Assembly (NCBI GenBank): GCA_963699535.1
Contig: CAVOUJ010000031.1
Location: forward strand, 1 to 64,000
Direction of reading: 5' to 3'
DNA from: VBDM01 sp963699535
GTDB lineage: Bacteria; Pseudomonadota; Gammaproteobacteria; Burkholderiales; SG8-39
Length of the DNA: 64,000 nt
In this document: one piece after another, positions 42,543 through 51,482 of the stretch
Position numbering within the stretch: the first letter of the stretch is position 1
Layout: the number at the start of each line of letters is the position of its first letter
Position numbers and translations under genes: made by a program
The notes under the pieces: generated by a model
Told to the model about the DNA's origin: nothing
What the model saw: only the letters and a program-made list of their open reading frames with translations
Database searches by the model: none

Positions 42543-44759
42543 TCAGTGGTCGTCCTCGTGCCGGTCGCGGTCGTCATCTTCCCTTCCGCAGAGCCGGATC
42601 GCCCGGCCCTGCACGGTCTGTGCAGGCCGCACGTCCAGGATAGACAGTATCGTCGGCGCAATGTCGATGTTGCGGACCTCCTCCAGTTCGCGCCGGCAGA
42701 TCTCCGGGCCGGCGGCGAAGAATATCGCGCTCATCTCGCGCAGCCGCGGATCGTAGCCGTGCGCCCCATAGAAATTGGGAACGGACAGGACGGCCGAGGC
42801 GGCGCTATCGTCGCCCAATCGCGCGACAACGGGAGTCTGCGTGCCGTCGAAGTTGTAGCCGAGGCTCAGCGTGGCGTAGACGTCACCCGAGTCCTGGCCT
42901 ATGAACCGGTTTGTAGCCAGCCCAAACGGCATGCTCCCGTCGGTCGGACGCGCGTGCACCTGGTCGAACACGGAGACGCGGTCGCGATGGAGGGCGTAGT
43001 TCGGATTGATGTCTTTGAATTCGCGCAAAGCCTGCACCAGCTGCTGCTGCAGCGCGAGATAGTCCCCCTGGCTCACCGTACCGTTCGGCTCCCGGCCCTG
43101 CAGGTTGATGTAGATGTTGGCCGCGGGGCCCGAGGTGATCGCCCGCACCTTGGCCGGATCGAAGCCCTTGGACGCGAGAAAGGCGCTCATGTTGACCGCG
43201 GTGTGGAACGGCGCGAAGCCGTGGTCGGACACCACGAACACGCTGCTCTTCAGCTCGCCGTGACGGTCGGTGCCGACCGCCTCGATGATGCGCTGCACGG
43301 CCTCGTTCGCGGTCTGGTAGGCGATGCGCAGGTAGTTGCGGTAACGCGCGCGCTTGGCCGGGTCCTGGTTGGCGCCTATAGTGCTCGCGTCGAGCGGATT
43401 GGATGCTTGCCGCGGGTCGGTCATCAGGAACTGGTGCCCGGAGCCGTCGGGCTGCTCGATGTAGATCATCACGAGGTCGGCGTTGGGCTCGCGCTCGATC
43501 GCCCGCAGGCCCACGCGCGTCTGGTAGTCCACGAAGGTTCGAACCAGGTCCAGGTAAATGTCCTCGAGCTCCAGGTCGCTAAACGGGCCGTACCCGGGGC
43601 TCAACCTCTCGGGTATGCGGAAGTCGGCCTGCGGCGTCCAGAAACCGACGTTGTTGTTGATGTCGTCCACATTGCCGAGCACGGCCGGCACGGCCGCGTT
43701 GCGTGGGATGAAGTTTGCCGAGGTGCGGGAGAAGTGCACGCTCGAGAGATCAGGTGCGAGAAGGCTCACGTAGAAAGCGACGCCGGACTTATTGCCGCTG
43801 CCTTCGATATAGAATTTTCCGGAACGCTTCTCGGAAGCCTTCACATAGGCGGGTCCGGTTGACGGCGGCGCGAAGGGGCCGGGTTGAATGCCGACCGTGC
43901 TGTCGAAGAACACCAGCGTGTCGTAGTTCACCACGCCGTCGTTGGTCGTATCGAGCGCGGCAACGAAAATGGCCTTGCCGCCCGCGGGACCGCTGAACGG
44001 GGTGATCGTCTCGGTCGGCGCCGTCGTCTGCATGACCGTGCCGAAGAACGTCTTTCCCGCCGCGGTGAGCTGCGCGACCGTGGCCGCTGGCGCTGCCGCA
44101 AAGTTCGATGCATTGAGAACGAAACCACGTGCGCCCGCCGGGGCTCCCAGCGAGCTGTTGGGCCCGTCGAATGCGCCGAAGGGCACCGTGTAGTCCACCG
44201 TGCGCTTGTCGGCTGATTGGATGATCGGGCTGGTGGCGGGCAATCCCGGCGCCCTGACGTTGACGCCGTCGCCGCCTGGGAAAGTGGCGGTCGCGACGCG
44301 CTTGCCCGCGTTGCGCAACGCGATCCACAGCGGCTCGGCGGTCGCCCCCCCGGGGGCGTGTTCCGCCGGCCCCGCATGCACATATCCGCCGATCGGTGCG
44401 CCGAAACCGCTGATGTTGGAGTTGAACGGGCTTGCGACCAAGTGGAACGTATTGGCCGGGATGTCGTTGCGGGCCGCGCTCGAGCCGGTCGCGATGGCGA
44501 TGTGCGCGGAAGCCGTCAGGGATGGATCGACGGTGACGTTGCGCTCGGCGGTCGCACCTTCGCGCGCGAGCAGTCCCAGCCCTCTATGGTGCGGAATGGT
44601 TCCATCCCGCATGAAGTCCTTGACAAGGCCCGGTGTAGCGCCGTCGAGTGAGATGAGCACGACGCGGGGTGCGGCGAACGCCGGAGCAGCGACTAGGACG
44701 GCAATCGCCGCGACAGTGACTGAGTATGTGGAACAACGCTGAGACAGCTCGGAGCGCAT
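42543..44759 (-). CDS. secreted alkaline-phosphatase-superfamily phosphodiesterase
   Basis: A 738-residue exported enzyme with a signal peptide ending about residue 29 (LVAAPAFAA). VVLISLDGATPGLVKDF holds the first metal Asp, SLTASAHIAIATGSS the Thr/Ser nucleophile, ADLVMIYIEQPDGSGHQF further metal ligands, VFVVSDHGFAPFH the Asp-His pair and GAHGYDPRLREM the last His: the type I phosphodiesterase/nucleotide-pyrophosphatase (PF01663) layout. A large insert occupies about residues 190-400. The tail EDDDRDRHEDDH is acidic and His-rich. A possible Pho site is 100 nt upstream. It likely frees phosphate from diesters or nucleotides. Confidence 0.85.
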   Translation of the reverse strand: MRSELSQRCSTYSVTVAAIAVLVAAPAFAAPRVVLISLDGATPGLVKDFMRDGTIPHHRGLGLLAREGATAERNVTVDPSLTASAHIAIATGSSAARNDIPANTFHLVASPFNSNISGFGAPIGGYVHAGPAEHAPGGATAEPLWIALRNAGKRVATATFPGGDGVNVRAPGLPATSPIIQSADKRTVDYTVPFGAFDGPNSSLGAPAGARGFVLNASNFAAAPAATVAQLTAAGKTFFGTVMQTTAPTETITPFSGPAGGKAIFVAALDTTNDGVVNYDTLVFFDSTVGIQPGPFAPPSTGPAYVKASEKRSGKFYIEGSGNKSGVAFYVSLLAPDLSSVHFSRTSANFIPRNAAVPAVLGNVDDINNNVGFWTPQADFRIPERLSPGYGPFSDLELEDIYLDLVRTFVDYQTRVGLRAIEREPNADLVMIYIEQPDGSGHQFLMTDPRQASNPLDASTIGANQDPAKRARYRNYLRIAYQTANEAVQRIIEAVGTDRHGELKSSVFVVSDHGFAPFHTAVNMSAFLASKGFDPAKVRAITSGPAANIYINLQGREPNGTVSQGDYLALQQQLVQALREFKDINPNYALHRDRVSVFDQVHARPTDGSMPFGLATNRFIGQDSGDVYATLSLGYNFDGTQTPVVARLGDDSAASAVLSVPNFYGAHGYDPRLREMSAIFFAAGPEICRRELEEVRNIDIAPTILSILDVRPAQTVQGRAIRLCGREDDDRDRHEDDH

Positions 44760-44859
44760 GGTCGAGATCTCCTCTTGTGCTGGTTGATGGTTCTGATTGA
44801 TGTGCGACCTCGAGCCTAAGCGCTGCGCGTTTCAGCTTTGAGGCGATTTGTTGAAGGTC

Positions 44860-44877
44860 TTGTTACGCGTTTGACAC
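44860..44877 (-). promoter_or_regulatory. weak Pho box candidate upstream of phosphodiesterase gene
   Basis: On the - strand GTGTCAA-ACGC-GTAACAA, 7+4+7, about 100 nt upstream of ATG 44759 and overlapping the end of the small gene before it. The second unit matches the consensus poorly. Confidence 0.35.
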
Positions 44878-45186
44878 CTGCGTCGCTTCTCCCTCGGACG
44901 GGGCAGCGCCGGCTAGCGGGACGGTGACGGCGCGCAACCGGTCCCCCGGAACTGCGGTCGCGCGAATCCTATCCGGAAGCCCCGGCACGGCATTCGCGCG
45001 CGCCGATCGCTGGCCGAGCAACGCGGTCATCGCGCCCCTGGCTCGCGACAGAGTTTCGATCGCCGCATCCAGTGCGAGATCCCAGCGTTCCGCTCGCTCG
45101 AAATGCGCGAGGTAGCGGGAGCGCACGGCCTGGGGTAGCGATCGGTGGGCGGCTTGCCAAAATGGTGTGTGCAACGTGTTACGCAT
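44863..45186 (-). CDS. hypothetical protein, 107 aa
   Basis: ATG 45186 has a good ribosome site (GAGGAAGT, 7-14 nt upstream). The protein begins MRNTLHTPFWQAAHRSLPQAV and has a helical N-terminal half (RYLAHFERAERWDLALDAAIETL) and an Ala/Val-rich tail. No motif is recognised. It is upstream of the secreted phosphodiesterase on the same strand with a 103-nt gap. The 272 nt before it (45187-45458) hold no gene that I can see; they are AT-richer than their surroundings and probably carry the promoter. Confidence 0.5.
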   Translation of the reverse strand: MRNTLHTPFWQAAHRSLPQAVRSRYLAHFERAERWDLALDAAIETLSRARGAMTALLGQRSARANAVPGLPDRIRATAVPGDRLRAVTVPLAGAAPSEGEATQVSNA

Positions 45187-45458
45187 GAATGACTTCCTCT
45201 GTGATTTTTCGGTGACGACGAAATCTTATCGAGCGCTGATTGCGCCGCAATAAACCTTTTGTGAAATTTGGAAGTTTGTTTCAGAAGGACCAAGACGACT
45301 TCACAATGGCCGACACAAGTTCTTCGGACATCGGTAGTCGAGAAATCAAAAGAGCCGTCATCCGCCGCGGCTCCTTCAGGTTCGACTGTTCGAATGACTG
45401 AATGAAGACCGACGCATCGCGGCGGTTCCATCCCGCCTCGGTACGCGCCGGTTTCAGC

Positions 45459-46169
45459 TCAATCGCAAAGCAGGGTCTCCCCCGCGCGCACGCGGTCGCC
45501 GGGGCGCACCCGCACGTTCAGCCCCTCGCGCCACGGGATGACCACGTCCACTTGAGAACCGATCCGGATCATCCCGAAGACGGCGCCCTTCTCGACCGTC
45601 TCGCCCGGCTTTACGTAGGAGTCGATTCCGGAGACCGTCTTCGCGGCGATCTGCACCACATAGCAGTACAGCGGGAAGCCCTTGAGAGCGCCGCTGATCC
45701 GGGTGACGGCGCGCTCGTTTTGAACGATATGCTCGGCTCCTTCGTAATAGGGCTCGCGCCGGCGCAGAATGCGCCAGTGCATGGCTCCCATGTGCAGATT
45801 CGGACCGCGCCCCGGGTGGCGGCGCACGAAATCCACGGTGCCCGAAACCGGAGCGCGATTGTAGTGCACGTCGAAGGGGCTCATGAACACCCCCACCAGC
45901 AGCTTGGGTCCCGGTGCGTCCTCGTGCAGGATATCGGCCAGCTTCGCCGAAAGGCCTCGCTTGATGTTGATCACCGGCTGCCCAGGCTCGACTTTCTTTA
46001 CGTATACGACCGTGCCGTCGGCGGCCGAAACGACGCCCTCCCCTCTCGGTACGGCCCGCACGGGATTGCGGAAGAACCAGACATGCCGCCAATACAGGTA
46101 CGCCGCCCCGAGGGCCAGGCCGGCGGCGAGCACTCCGGTCAAGACGCTCGCCGCTCCAGGCATTTCCAC
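45459..46169 (-). CDS. psd: phosphatidylserine decarboxylase, short form
   Basis: A 236-residue proenzyme with one N-terminal membrane segment (VLTGVLAAGLALGAAYLYW). AADGTVVYV supplies the Asp, SPFDVHYNRAPVSG the His, and MIRIGSQVDVVIP the Gly-Ser self-cleavage site that makes the pyruvoyl group. It decarboxylates phosphatidylserine to phosphatidylethanolamine. The gene overlaps the methyltransferase gene upstream by 31 nt. A second, different decarboxylase of this family is at 54783-55649. Confidence 0.9.
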   Translation of the reverse strand: MEMPGAASVLTGVLAAGLALGAAYLYWRHVWFFRNPVRAVPRGEGVVSAADGTVVYVKKVEPGQPVINIKRGLSAKLADILHEDAPGPKLLVGVFMSPFDVHYNRAPVSGTVDFVRRHPGRGPNLHMGAMHWRILRRREPYYEGAEHIVQNERAVTRISGALKGFPLYCYVVQIAAKTVSGIDSYVKPGETVEKGAVFGMIRIGSQVDVVIPWREGLNVRVRPGDRVRAGETLLCD

Positions 46170-46897
46170 GCCTCGTCCACGAGCACGCGCACGATCGCAA
46201 GCCCGGAAGAAAAGGGGAAATCCACGATCTCGAAAGCGTCCTTTCTGCCCTTGACCTCATTGAGCCAGCGCTTCACACCGGCGTGGCGAACGATCTCGCG
46301 AATGTAGATGTTCGTGTCGTGTAGGAGCAGGTAGCTGTTGGGCCTCGCGTGCCTGAGCGTCGAAAGGAAGTCGTTCCTCACGTCCTTGTAGGCGTGGCTT
46401 CCGTCGATGAAGCCAAGGTCGATCTCAGGGAGTTCGAGCTCGGCGTAGCGAGGGAAAAACTCGTCGCTCCGCATCCGAAAGTGAGTGAGCAGGCCGTCGA
46501 CCCCGAAACGGGCGAAGTGCTCTCCCACCTTCCGCGGGTCGTCCCATTGCGAAGTGCCCCCGACGGTCTTGAGCGGTCCGTCGGTGAGCACGGAATAGGA
46601 GGGGTCGACGAACGAAAGGCGTCCCCTGGCGTTGTCCTTCAGTGCTAGAGCGAGGCACACAACGCTGAATCCGAAGCCCGAGCCGATCACGAGCACGTGC
46701 TTCGGCCGCAGGGCGCGCGCCAGCGCGTAGTAGAGAAACCCGAAACCGAGGTTGAGTTCTCGGGGATTTTCATGATGACCCAATGGACGTGCGTAGCGCA
46801 GGATGGCGCGGATCATGTCCGCAGAAAGTCCGAAACCCGGTGATGGCGTCGCTTGCGACGACGGCAGCCGCGGGGGCCACACGCCCAATATCGCCAT
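46139..46897 (-). CDS. class I methyltransferase (methyltransferase_24/CmcI-like)
   Basis: A 252-residue protein. HVLVIGSGFGFSVVCLALAL (about residues 67-86) is the SAM-binding loop, LSFVDPSY the acidic loop, and IDLGFIDGSHAYKDVRNDF the characteristic D-G-x-H motif of the TylF/CmcI/methyltransferase_24 group. Overlap with psd suggests action on an aminophospholipid or its precursor, but this is inference. ATG 46897 has GGAGAG upstream. Confidence 0.8.
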   Translation of the reverse strand: MAILGVWPPRLPSSQATPSPGFGLSADMIRAILRYARPLGHHENPRELNLGFGFLYYALARALRPKHVLVIGSGFGFSVVCLALALKDNARGRLSFVDPSYSVLTDGPLKTVGGTSQWDDPRKVGEHFARFGVDGLLTHFRMRSDEFFPRYAELELPEIDLGFIDGSHAYKDVRNDFLSTLRHARPNSYLLLHDTNIYIREIVRHAGVKRWLNEVKGRKDAFEIVDFPFSSGLAIVRVLVDEAWKCLERRAS

Positions 46898-47049
46898 CCT
46901 CTCTCCTTATCTTGTATGAGGCGGGGTCAAATCTACGGTGCCTTTGTTACGTTTTTCTTTCCGTCTCGGCGGATCTCCCCGCAACACGGTTGTAACACTA
47001 GGGCAATGATCGGCACGTAGCGTGCGCGGGACCGTCGCGAGGAGAACGC

Positions 47050-48666
47050 ATGCGCCTGCTCCTGATCAACCCCAAGTTTCCGGAGAGCTTTTGGAGCTTT
47101 ACCTGGGCGATCGAAAAGGTTCTGCCGGGGAAACGCTCGAACTGCCCGCCGCTCGGCCTGGCGACGCTCGCCGCTCTGTGCCCTCCCGATTGGGAGGTGC
47201 AAATCGTCGACGAAAACATCGAGACGGCGCCGCTCGAGACGGATGCAGACATCGTGGGCGTGTGCGGGATGGGGGTTCAGTTCCCCCGCCAGCGCGAGCT
47301 GTTGGCGCACTACCGCAGCCGGGGCTATTACACGGTCGCCGGGGGCAGCTACGCGTCCCTCTGCAATGAGAAGTACGCGACCCTTGCCGACACCGTCGTC
47401 GCCGGGGAGGCCGAATACATCTGGAAGGAGTTCTGCCGCGACTTCGCGGCCGGGCAGCCGAAGCCGATTTATCACGAAACCGGAACCGTCGCGCTCGCCG
47501 ATTCCCCCGTCCCGCGATTCGATCTGCTCAAGCTCGACCGCTATTCCTACGCCACCCTCCAGTACTCCCGCGGTTGCCCCTTCCGCTGCGAGTTCTGCGA
47601 CATCATCGTCATGTTCGGGCGCAAGCCGCGCGTGAAGAGCCTGAAGCAGATCGGACGCGAGCTGGACGCTCTGCGGGGCGCGGGCATGCGCAACGTGTTC
47701 TTCGTCGACGACAATCTCATAGGGAACATTCCGCAGGCGAAGGAGCTGCTGCGTTTCCTGGCGCGTTACCAGACGGAGCACGAATGGACCTTCACCTTCG
47801 GGACGGAGGCCTCTCTCAATCTCGCTCAGAACCGCGAGCTGCTCGAGCTGATGCGCGACGCCAACTTCGGCTGGGTTTTCATCGGTATCGAATCGACCGA
47901 CCCCGAAAGCCTGCACGAGACCCTGAAGACGCAGAACCTGCGCGAGGACATCCTCGTCTCGGTCCGGCGCATCTACTCCTACGGCATCGACGTGCTTGCC
48001 GGCTTCATCGTCGGCTTCGACAACGATACGCTCGATACTTTCGAGCGCCAGTACCGGTTCATCTCGGAAGCCGGGATCCAGTCCGCAATGATCGGCCTGC
48101 TCACGGCGATGCCGCGCACGCCGCTGTACGAAAGGCTCAAGCGGGAAGGCCGGATCGACGAGCTCGAAGACTCCGCCGAGAATACGCGCGGCCGCACGAA
48201 CGTGGTGCCGAAGAACATTTCCTTGGACACACTCTACGGCGCGTACCGCAGCCTCTACGCGAGGCTGCTGACGGACCGGGAAATCGCCCTGCGCATACGC
48301 AACAAGCGGCGATATCTGCGCTCGCCGCGTTACCGGAGCGGATATTCTCCGACCGAGCGGCTGGGGATTCTGGTGCGCCTGCTGGTAAGGGGCATCCTAC
48401 CCGGCGGCGTTTCGCGAGCCCTGCGTTTCCTCGGAACGTTGCCGCTCCTATCCCCTTCGCAGCTTCCCCTGGTGGTTTCCGACTGGATCGTCGGGCTGTC
48501 GATGCGCGACTTTGCCCAACGTCACTTACCAGCAAAGCCGGCCGGTGAAGCCGCCCAAAGAACCGTGGACGCGAGGGCGCCGATTTCGCCTGCTCCTCCC
48601 CTTCCCGTGGTGCGCGACCGGAGCGCTCGGCTGCAGAAAATCCCGGTCATGTCCCAGAGTTCCTGA
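47050..48666 (+). CDS. B12-binding radical SAM protein (DUF4070-like)
   Basis: A 538-residue enzyme. Residues 1-140 are a cobalamin-binding domain (ADIVGVCGMGVQFPRQ, TVAGGSYASL). The radical-SAM cluster ligands are Cys176, Cys180 and Cys183 in RGCPFRCEFCD. Later parts are FFVDDNLIGN, GIESTDPESLHETLKTQN and GFIVGFDNDTLDTF. The C-terminal region (IRNKRRYLRSPRYRSGYSPTE) resembles the DUF4070 tail of lipid-acting enzymes such as HpnP. Substrate unknown. It is divergent from the methyltransferase-psd pair, with 152 nt between. Confidence 0.88.
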   Translation: MRLLLINPKFPESFWSFTWAIEKVLPGKRSNCPPLGLATLAALCPPDWEVQIVDENIETAPLETDADIVGVCGMGVQFPRQRELLAHYRSRGYYTVAGGSYASLCNEKYATLADTVVAGEAEYIWKEFCRDFAAGQPKPIYHETGTVALADSPVPRFDLLKLDRYSYATLQYSRGCPFRCEFCDIIVMFGRKPRVKSLKQIGRELDALRGAGMRNVFFVDDNLIGNIPQAKELLRFLARYQTEHEWTFTFGTEASLNLAQNRELLELMRDANFGWVFIGIESTDPESLHETLKTQNLREDILVSVRRIYSYGIDVLAGFIVGFDNDTLDTFERQYRFISEAGIQSAMIGLLTAMPRTPLYERLKREGRIDELEDSAENTRGRTNVVPKNISLDTLYGAYRSLYARLLTDREIALRIRNKRRYLRSPRYRSGYSPTERLGILVRLLVRGILPGGVSRALRFLGTLPLLSPSQLPLVVSDWIVGLSMRDFAQRHLPAKPAGEAAQRTVDARAPISPAPPLPVVRDRSARLQKIPVMSQSS

Positions 48667-48750
48667 AACAAATCCGCAACGCGTCCTTCATGTTCGTGCA
48701 AAGGAACCTATCCAAGCTTCCAGCCGCGTGCGTACGCGGAGGCTCAGGGA

Positions 48751-49881
48751 ATGAACTCGTTGCCCAAAAGTTCGGTGCTCGGTGCAGGGAGCGCTCCCGA
48801 AGGGGTATCGCTTCCAGGCTTGGCGGATCTTGTCGGGAGCAGCCTGAGGCGGATCCTTTCCGGAAATGTGACGGGGCGAATTCCCGAGGGTCCTGCTGTG
48901 CGCGCAGATCGTGCGCCAGTCGTGCCTCCCATACCGCGCGTGCTCCTCAAGGCCGAGGTCGAATCCCTGCCCGAGGAACAGCGCTTGGTCGCGAGCGGGC
49001 GGTTCCTGGTTCAGTACGCGCGTGCCGCGCAGATTCCGTGGTGCCTTCAGGAGATAGGACGTCTGCGCGAGTTGACCTTCCGTGCGGCCGGCGAGGGCAC
49101 AGGCAAATCCTCCGACATCGACCTGTTCGACTCCTACTATCTCCATCTGTTCGTGTGGGATCGCACGGCCGAGGCAATTGTTGGCGCGTACCGCATGGGG
49201 CTCGCGGACGAAATTGTCGCGCGTTACGGCCGGCGAGGGCTGTACACCCAGTCGCTGTTCAGGTACGGCCCCCGGCTGCTGCAGGTTCTCAATCCGGCGA
49301 TAGAACTCGGCCGTTCCTTCGTGCGCGCCGAATACCAGAGAAGCTTTTCCGCGTTGATGCTTCTCTGGAGAGGCATCGGCCGCTTCGTCCTGCGCGCGCC
49401 GCGCTATGCCGTCCTCTTCGGGCCGGTCAGCATCAGCGGCAGCTACGCACCGCTTTCGCGCCAGCTGATCGTCGATTTCCTGCGGACGCACAGCATCGAG
49501 GCGGGACTCTCGCGATACGTGAAGCCACGGCGTCCGTTCCGCCCCGGGCGGCTTCCTCCTTGGGAGGAAGCCGGATTCGGAAGCCCGAACGACATCGAGG
49601 ACTTGTCGCGTGCGATCGCCGGTATCGAGCACGACGGGAAGGGCGTACCCATCCTCCTCAGGCACTATCTCAAGCTCGGCGGACGGTTGCTGGGATTCAA
49701 TACCGATAACCGGTTCAGCGACGCGCTCGACGGACTCATCATGGTCGACCTGCGCGGCTCCGATCCGCGTACGCTCGCGCGCCATATGGGCGAAGAGGGG
49801 GCCGCAACATTCCTTGCCTTCCACGGCACCGGGCCCGACGTCCATGCCCAAGCAGTGCACGCGAAATTGGCGCTGAGATGA
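48751..49881 (+). CDS. OlsB-like GNAT acyltransferase
   Basis: A 376-residue protein with a disordered N-terminus of about 70 residues. The acetyltransf_5/hemolysin-type acyltransferase core is visible: FDSYYLHLFVWDRTAEAIVGAYRMG, NPAIELGRSFVRAEYQRSFSALMLLWRGIG, and YAVLFGPVSISGSY. In the OlsB group this fold transfers a 3-hydroxyacyl chain from ACP to ornithine, the first step to phosphate-free ornithine lipids. No OlsA partner is adjacent, so other amino-acid or lipid acceptors are possible. ATG 48751 is the first start. Confidence 0.75.
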   Translation: MNSLPKSSVLGAGSAPEGVSLPGLADLVGSSLRRILSGNVTGRIPEGPAVRADRAPVVPPIPRVLLKAEVESLPEEQRLVASGRFLVQYARAAQIPWCLQEIGRLRELTFRAAGEGTGKSSDIDLFDSYYLHLFVWDRTAEAIVGAYRMGLADEIVARYGRRGLYTQSLFRYGPRLLQVLNPAIELGRSFVRAEYQRSFSALMLLWRGIGRFVLRAPRYAVLFGPVSISGSYAPLSRQLIVDFLRTHSIEAGLSRYVKPRRPFRPGRLPPWEEAGFGSPNDIEDLSRAIAGIEHDGKGVPILLRHYLKLGGRLLGFNTDNRFSDALDGLIMVDLRGSDPRTLARHMGEEGAATFLAFHGTGPDVHAQAVHAKLALR

Positions 49882-49981
49882 ACCGGGAACCGTGTCGGGA
49901 CGGGATGATGGTCCGCCGTGAAGGGCCGTGCTGCCATGTCCGTTGCGGCTGCCGCCTCCCGCTGCGGCGGCTGCTTACGCA

Positions 49982-50770
49982 GTGATCCGCGTCCGCACGC
50001 TCTTCCTTTCCGACATCCATCTCGGGTCGCGGGCCTGCCAGGCCGAGCGCCTGCTCGCGTTCCTCAGGGGGATCGATTGCGAGACGATATTCCTGCTCGG
50101 AGACATCGTGGATTTCTGGTCGCTGAAGCGCAGCGTGTACTGGCCCGCAAGCCACAACACGGTGGTGCAGAAGCTGCTGCGGCGCGCCCGTCATCGCGTC
50201 AGGATCTTCTACATCCCGGGCAACCACGACGAAGCGCTGCGGGACTACCTCGATTCCTCTTTCGGCAACATCCAGGTGAAGAAGGACTACGTCCACGTGT
50301 CGGCTGACGGGAAACGCTATGCCCTCCTTCACGGGGACGAATACGACCAAGTCACCACGTGCGCGCGCTGGCTCTCGGTGCTGGGTGATCTTTCCTATAA
50401 CTTTCTGGTGGACTTGAATCGGACTCTCTCTTGGGTACGGCGCAAGTTGAGGGTCGGCGGTCACTGGTCGCTTGCGGACTACGCCAAGCGGAATCTGCGC
50501 GGCGCCGCGAGATTCATTGCAGGATTCGAGTGCGCCGTCGCGCGGCACGGCGAGGCTCTCCGCGTCGATGGCGTGATTTGCGGGCACATTCACACGCCGG
50601 GGATAAAACGGCTCGATCGCGTCCTGTACTTGAACTGCGGGGATTGGGTGGATAGCTGCACGGCCATCGTCGAGCATCTCGACGGCCGCATGGAACTCGT
50701 GCGGGACGGCGTCAAGCAGACCAGTCAAGAAGAGCAGGCTGAAGAGCTCGAGGACTCGGTTGCGGCCTGA
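49982..50770 (+). CDS. plcP: PlcP-like metallophosphoesterase (UDP-diacylglucosamine hydrolase family)
   Basis: A 262-residue calcineurin-fold phosphoesterase. GTG 49982 (VIRVRTLFLSDIHLGSR) is chosen because the fold starts at once; GTG 49928 adds a Pro/Ala lead. Metal ligands: SDIHLG, LGDIVDFW, PGNHDE, LLHGDEYDQVT and CGHIHTPG. The Glu-Tyr-Asp variant and the insertion CARWLSVLGDLSYNFLVDLNR are typical of PlcP, the phospholipase C that removes phospholipid head groups in phosphate-starved bacteria. LpxH-related function cannot be excluded from sequence alone. Confidence 0.78.
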   Translation: MIRVRTLFLSDIHLGSRACQAERLLAFLRGIDCETIFLLGDIVDFWSLKRSVYWPASHNTVVQKLLRRARHRVRIFYIPGNHDEALRDYLDSSFGNIQVKKDYVHVSADGKRYALLHGDEYDQVTTCARWLSVLGDLSYNFLVDLNRTLSWVRRKLRVGGHWSLADYAKRNLRGAARFIAGFECAVARHGEALRVDGVICGHIHTPGIKRLDRVLYLNCGDWVDSCTAIVEHLDGRMELVRDGVKQTSQEEQAEELEDSVAA

Positions 50771-50877
50771 GGTGCCGTGCCGGGGACGCGCACCGGACGC
50801 GGGGCTCGGTGAGCGATACACGCCAATGCAACGACGCCTTAACCGGACAATAATCCGAGGCGGCTATCCTGCCGTTC

Positions 50878-51378
50878 ATGGACGAGCATGTCGAACCCTG
50901 CGGCCGATCTTCTCCGGAGTCCCCTGTGCCTCATCCGCACGAACCTGGGCAGTGGTTGCGTTTTGCCGAACGAGCTTACCCGACCTTGGTGCGGGCTCTC
51001 ACGGGGATCGTGATCCTGGTGCTTTGCCTCTGGATGCTGGCCGGAGCGGTCAACTTGCTGATCGGCTTAACGGACATCTACGCTCGCGGTTGGCGCGGAA
51101 TCGCGGAGCACGCGATCACCAGCAGCTTGATCATGCTGGCGATGCTCGAAGTAATAAGGACGCTCCAGTCCTACCTTCAGGTCGGGCGGGTGCGCGTAAC
51201 ATTCATCCTCGATACCGCGCTCGTCGTGCTGATTGGGGAACTGATCGGGCTTTGGTTCAAGGAGTACAGCGCGGAAAAAGTCCTGCTCGGTCTTGGCGTG
51301 ATCGTGACGCTCGTCCTACTCCGCATCGCTACCGGACGCTTTTCCCCCGAGCCCGAGGCAAGCGAGCAACCTCTGTAG
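50878..51378 (+). CDS. psiE: PsiE phosphate-starvation-inducible family protein
   Basis: A 166-residue membrane protein with four hydrophobic segments: ALTGIVILVLCLWMLAGAVNLLIGL, ITSSLIMLAMLEVIRTL, FILDTALVVLIGELIGLW and VLLGLGVIVTLVLLRIATG. The LEVIRTLQSYLQ and the polar pattern match PsiE (PF06146). Function unknown; E. coli psiE is induced by phosphate starvation. Confidence 0.82.
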   Translation: MDEHVEPCGRSSPESPVPHPHEPGQWLRFAERAYPTLVRALTGIVILVLCLWMLAGAVNLLIGLTDIYARGWRGIAEHAITSSLIMLAMLEVIRTLQSYLQVGRVRVTFILDTALVVLIGELIGLWFKEYSAEKVLLGLGVIVTLVLLRIATGRFSPEPEASEQPL

Positions 51379-51482
51379 GACCGTCCGCGTGGCGATCCTG
51401 TAACAATGGCTACGCCCGCGGCGAAGGGTACGACCACAACGCTCACGCTATGTTGAACCCATCCTAGCCGAGCTCAGGGCGA

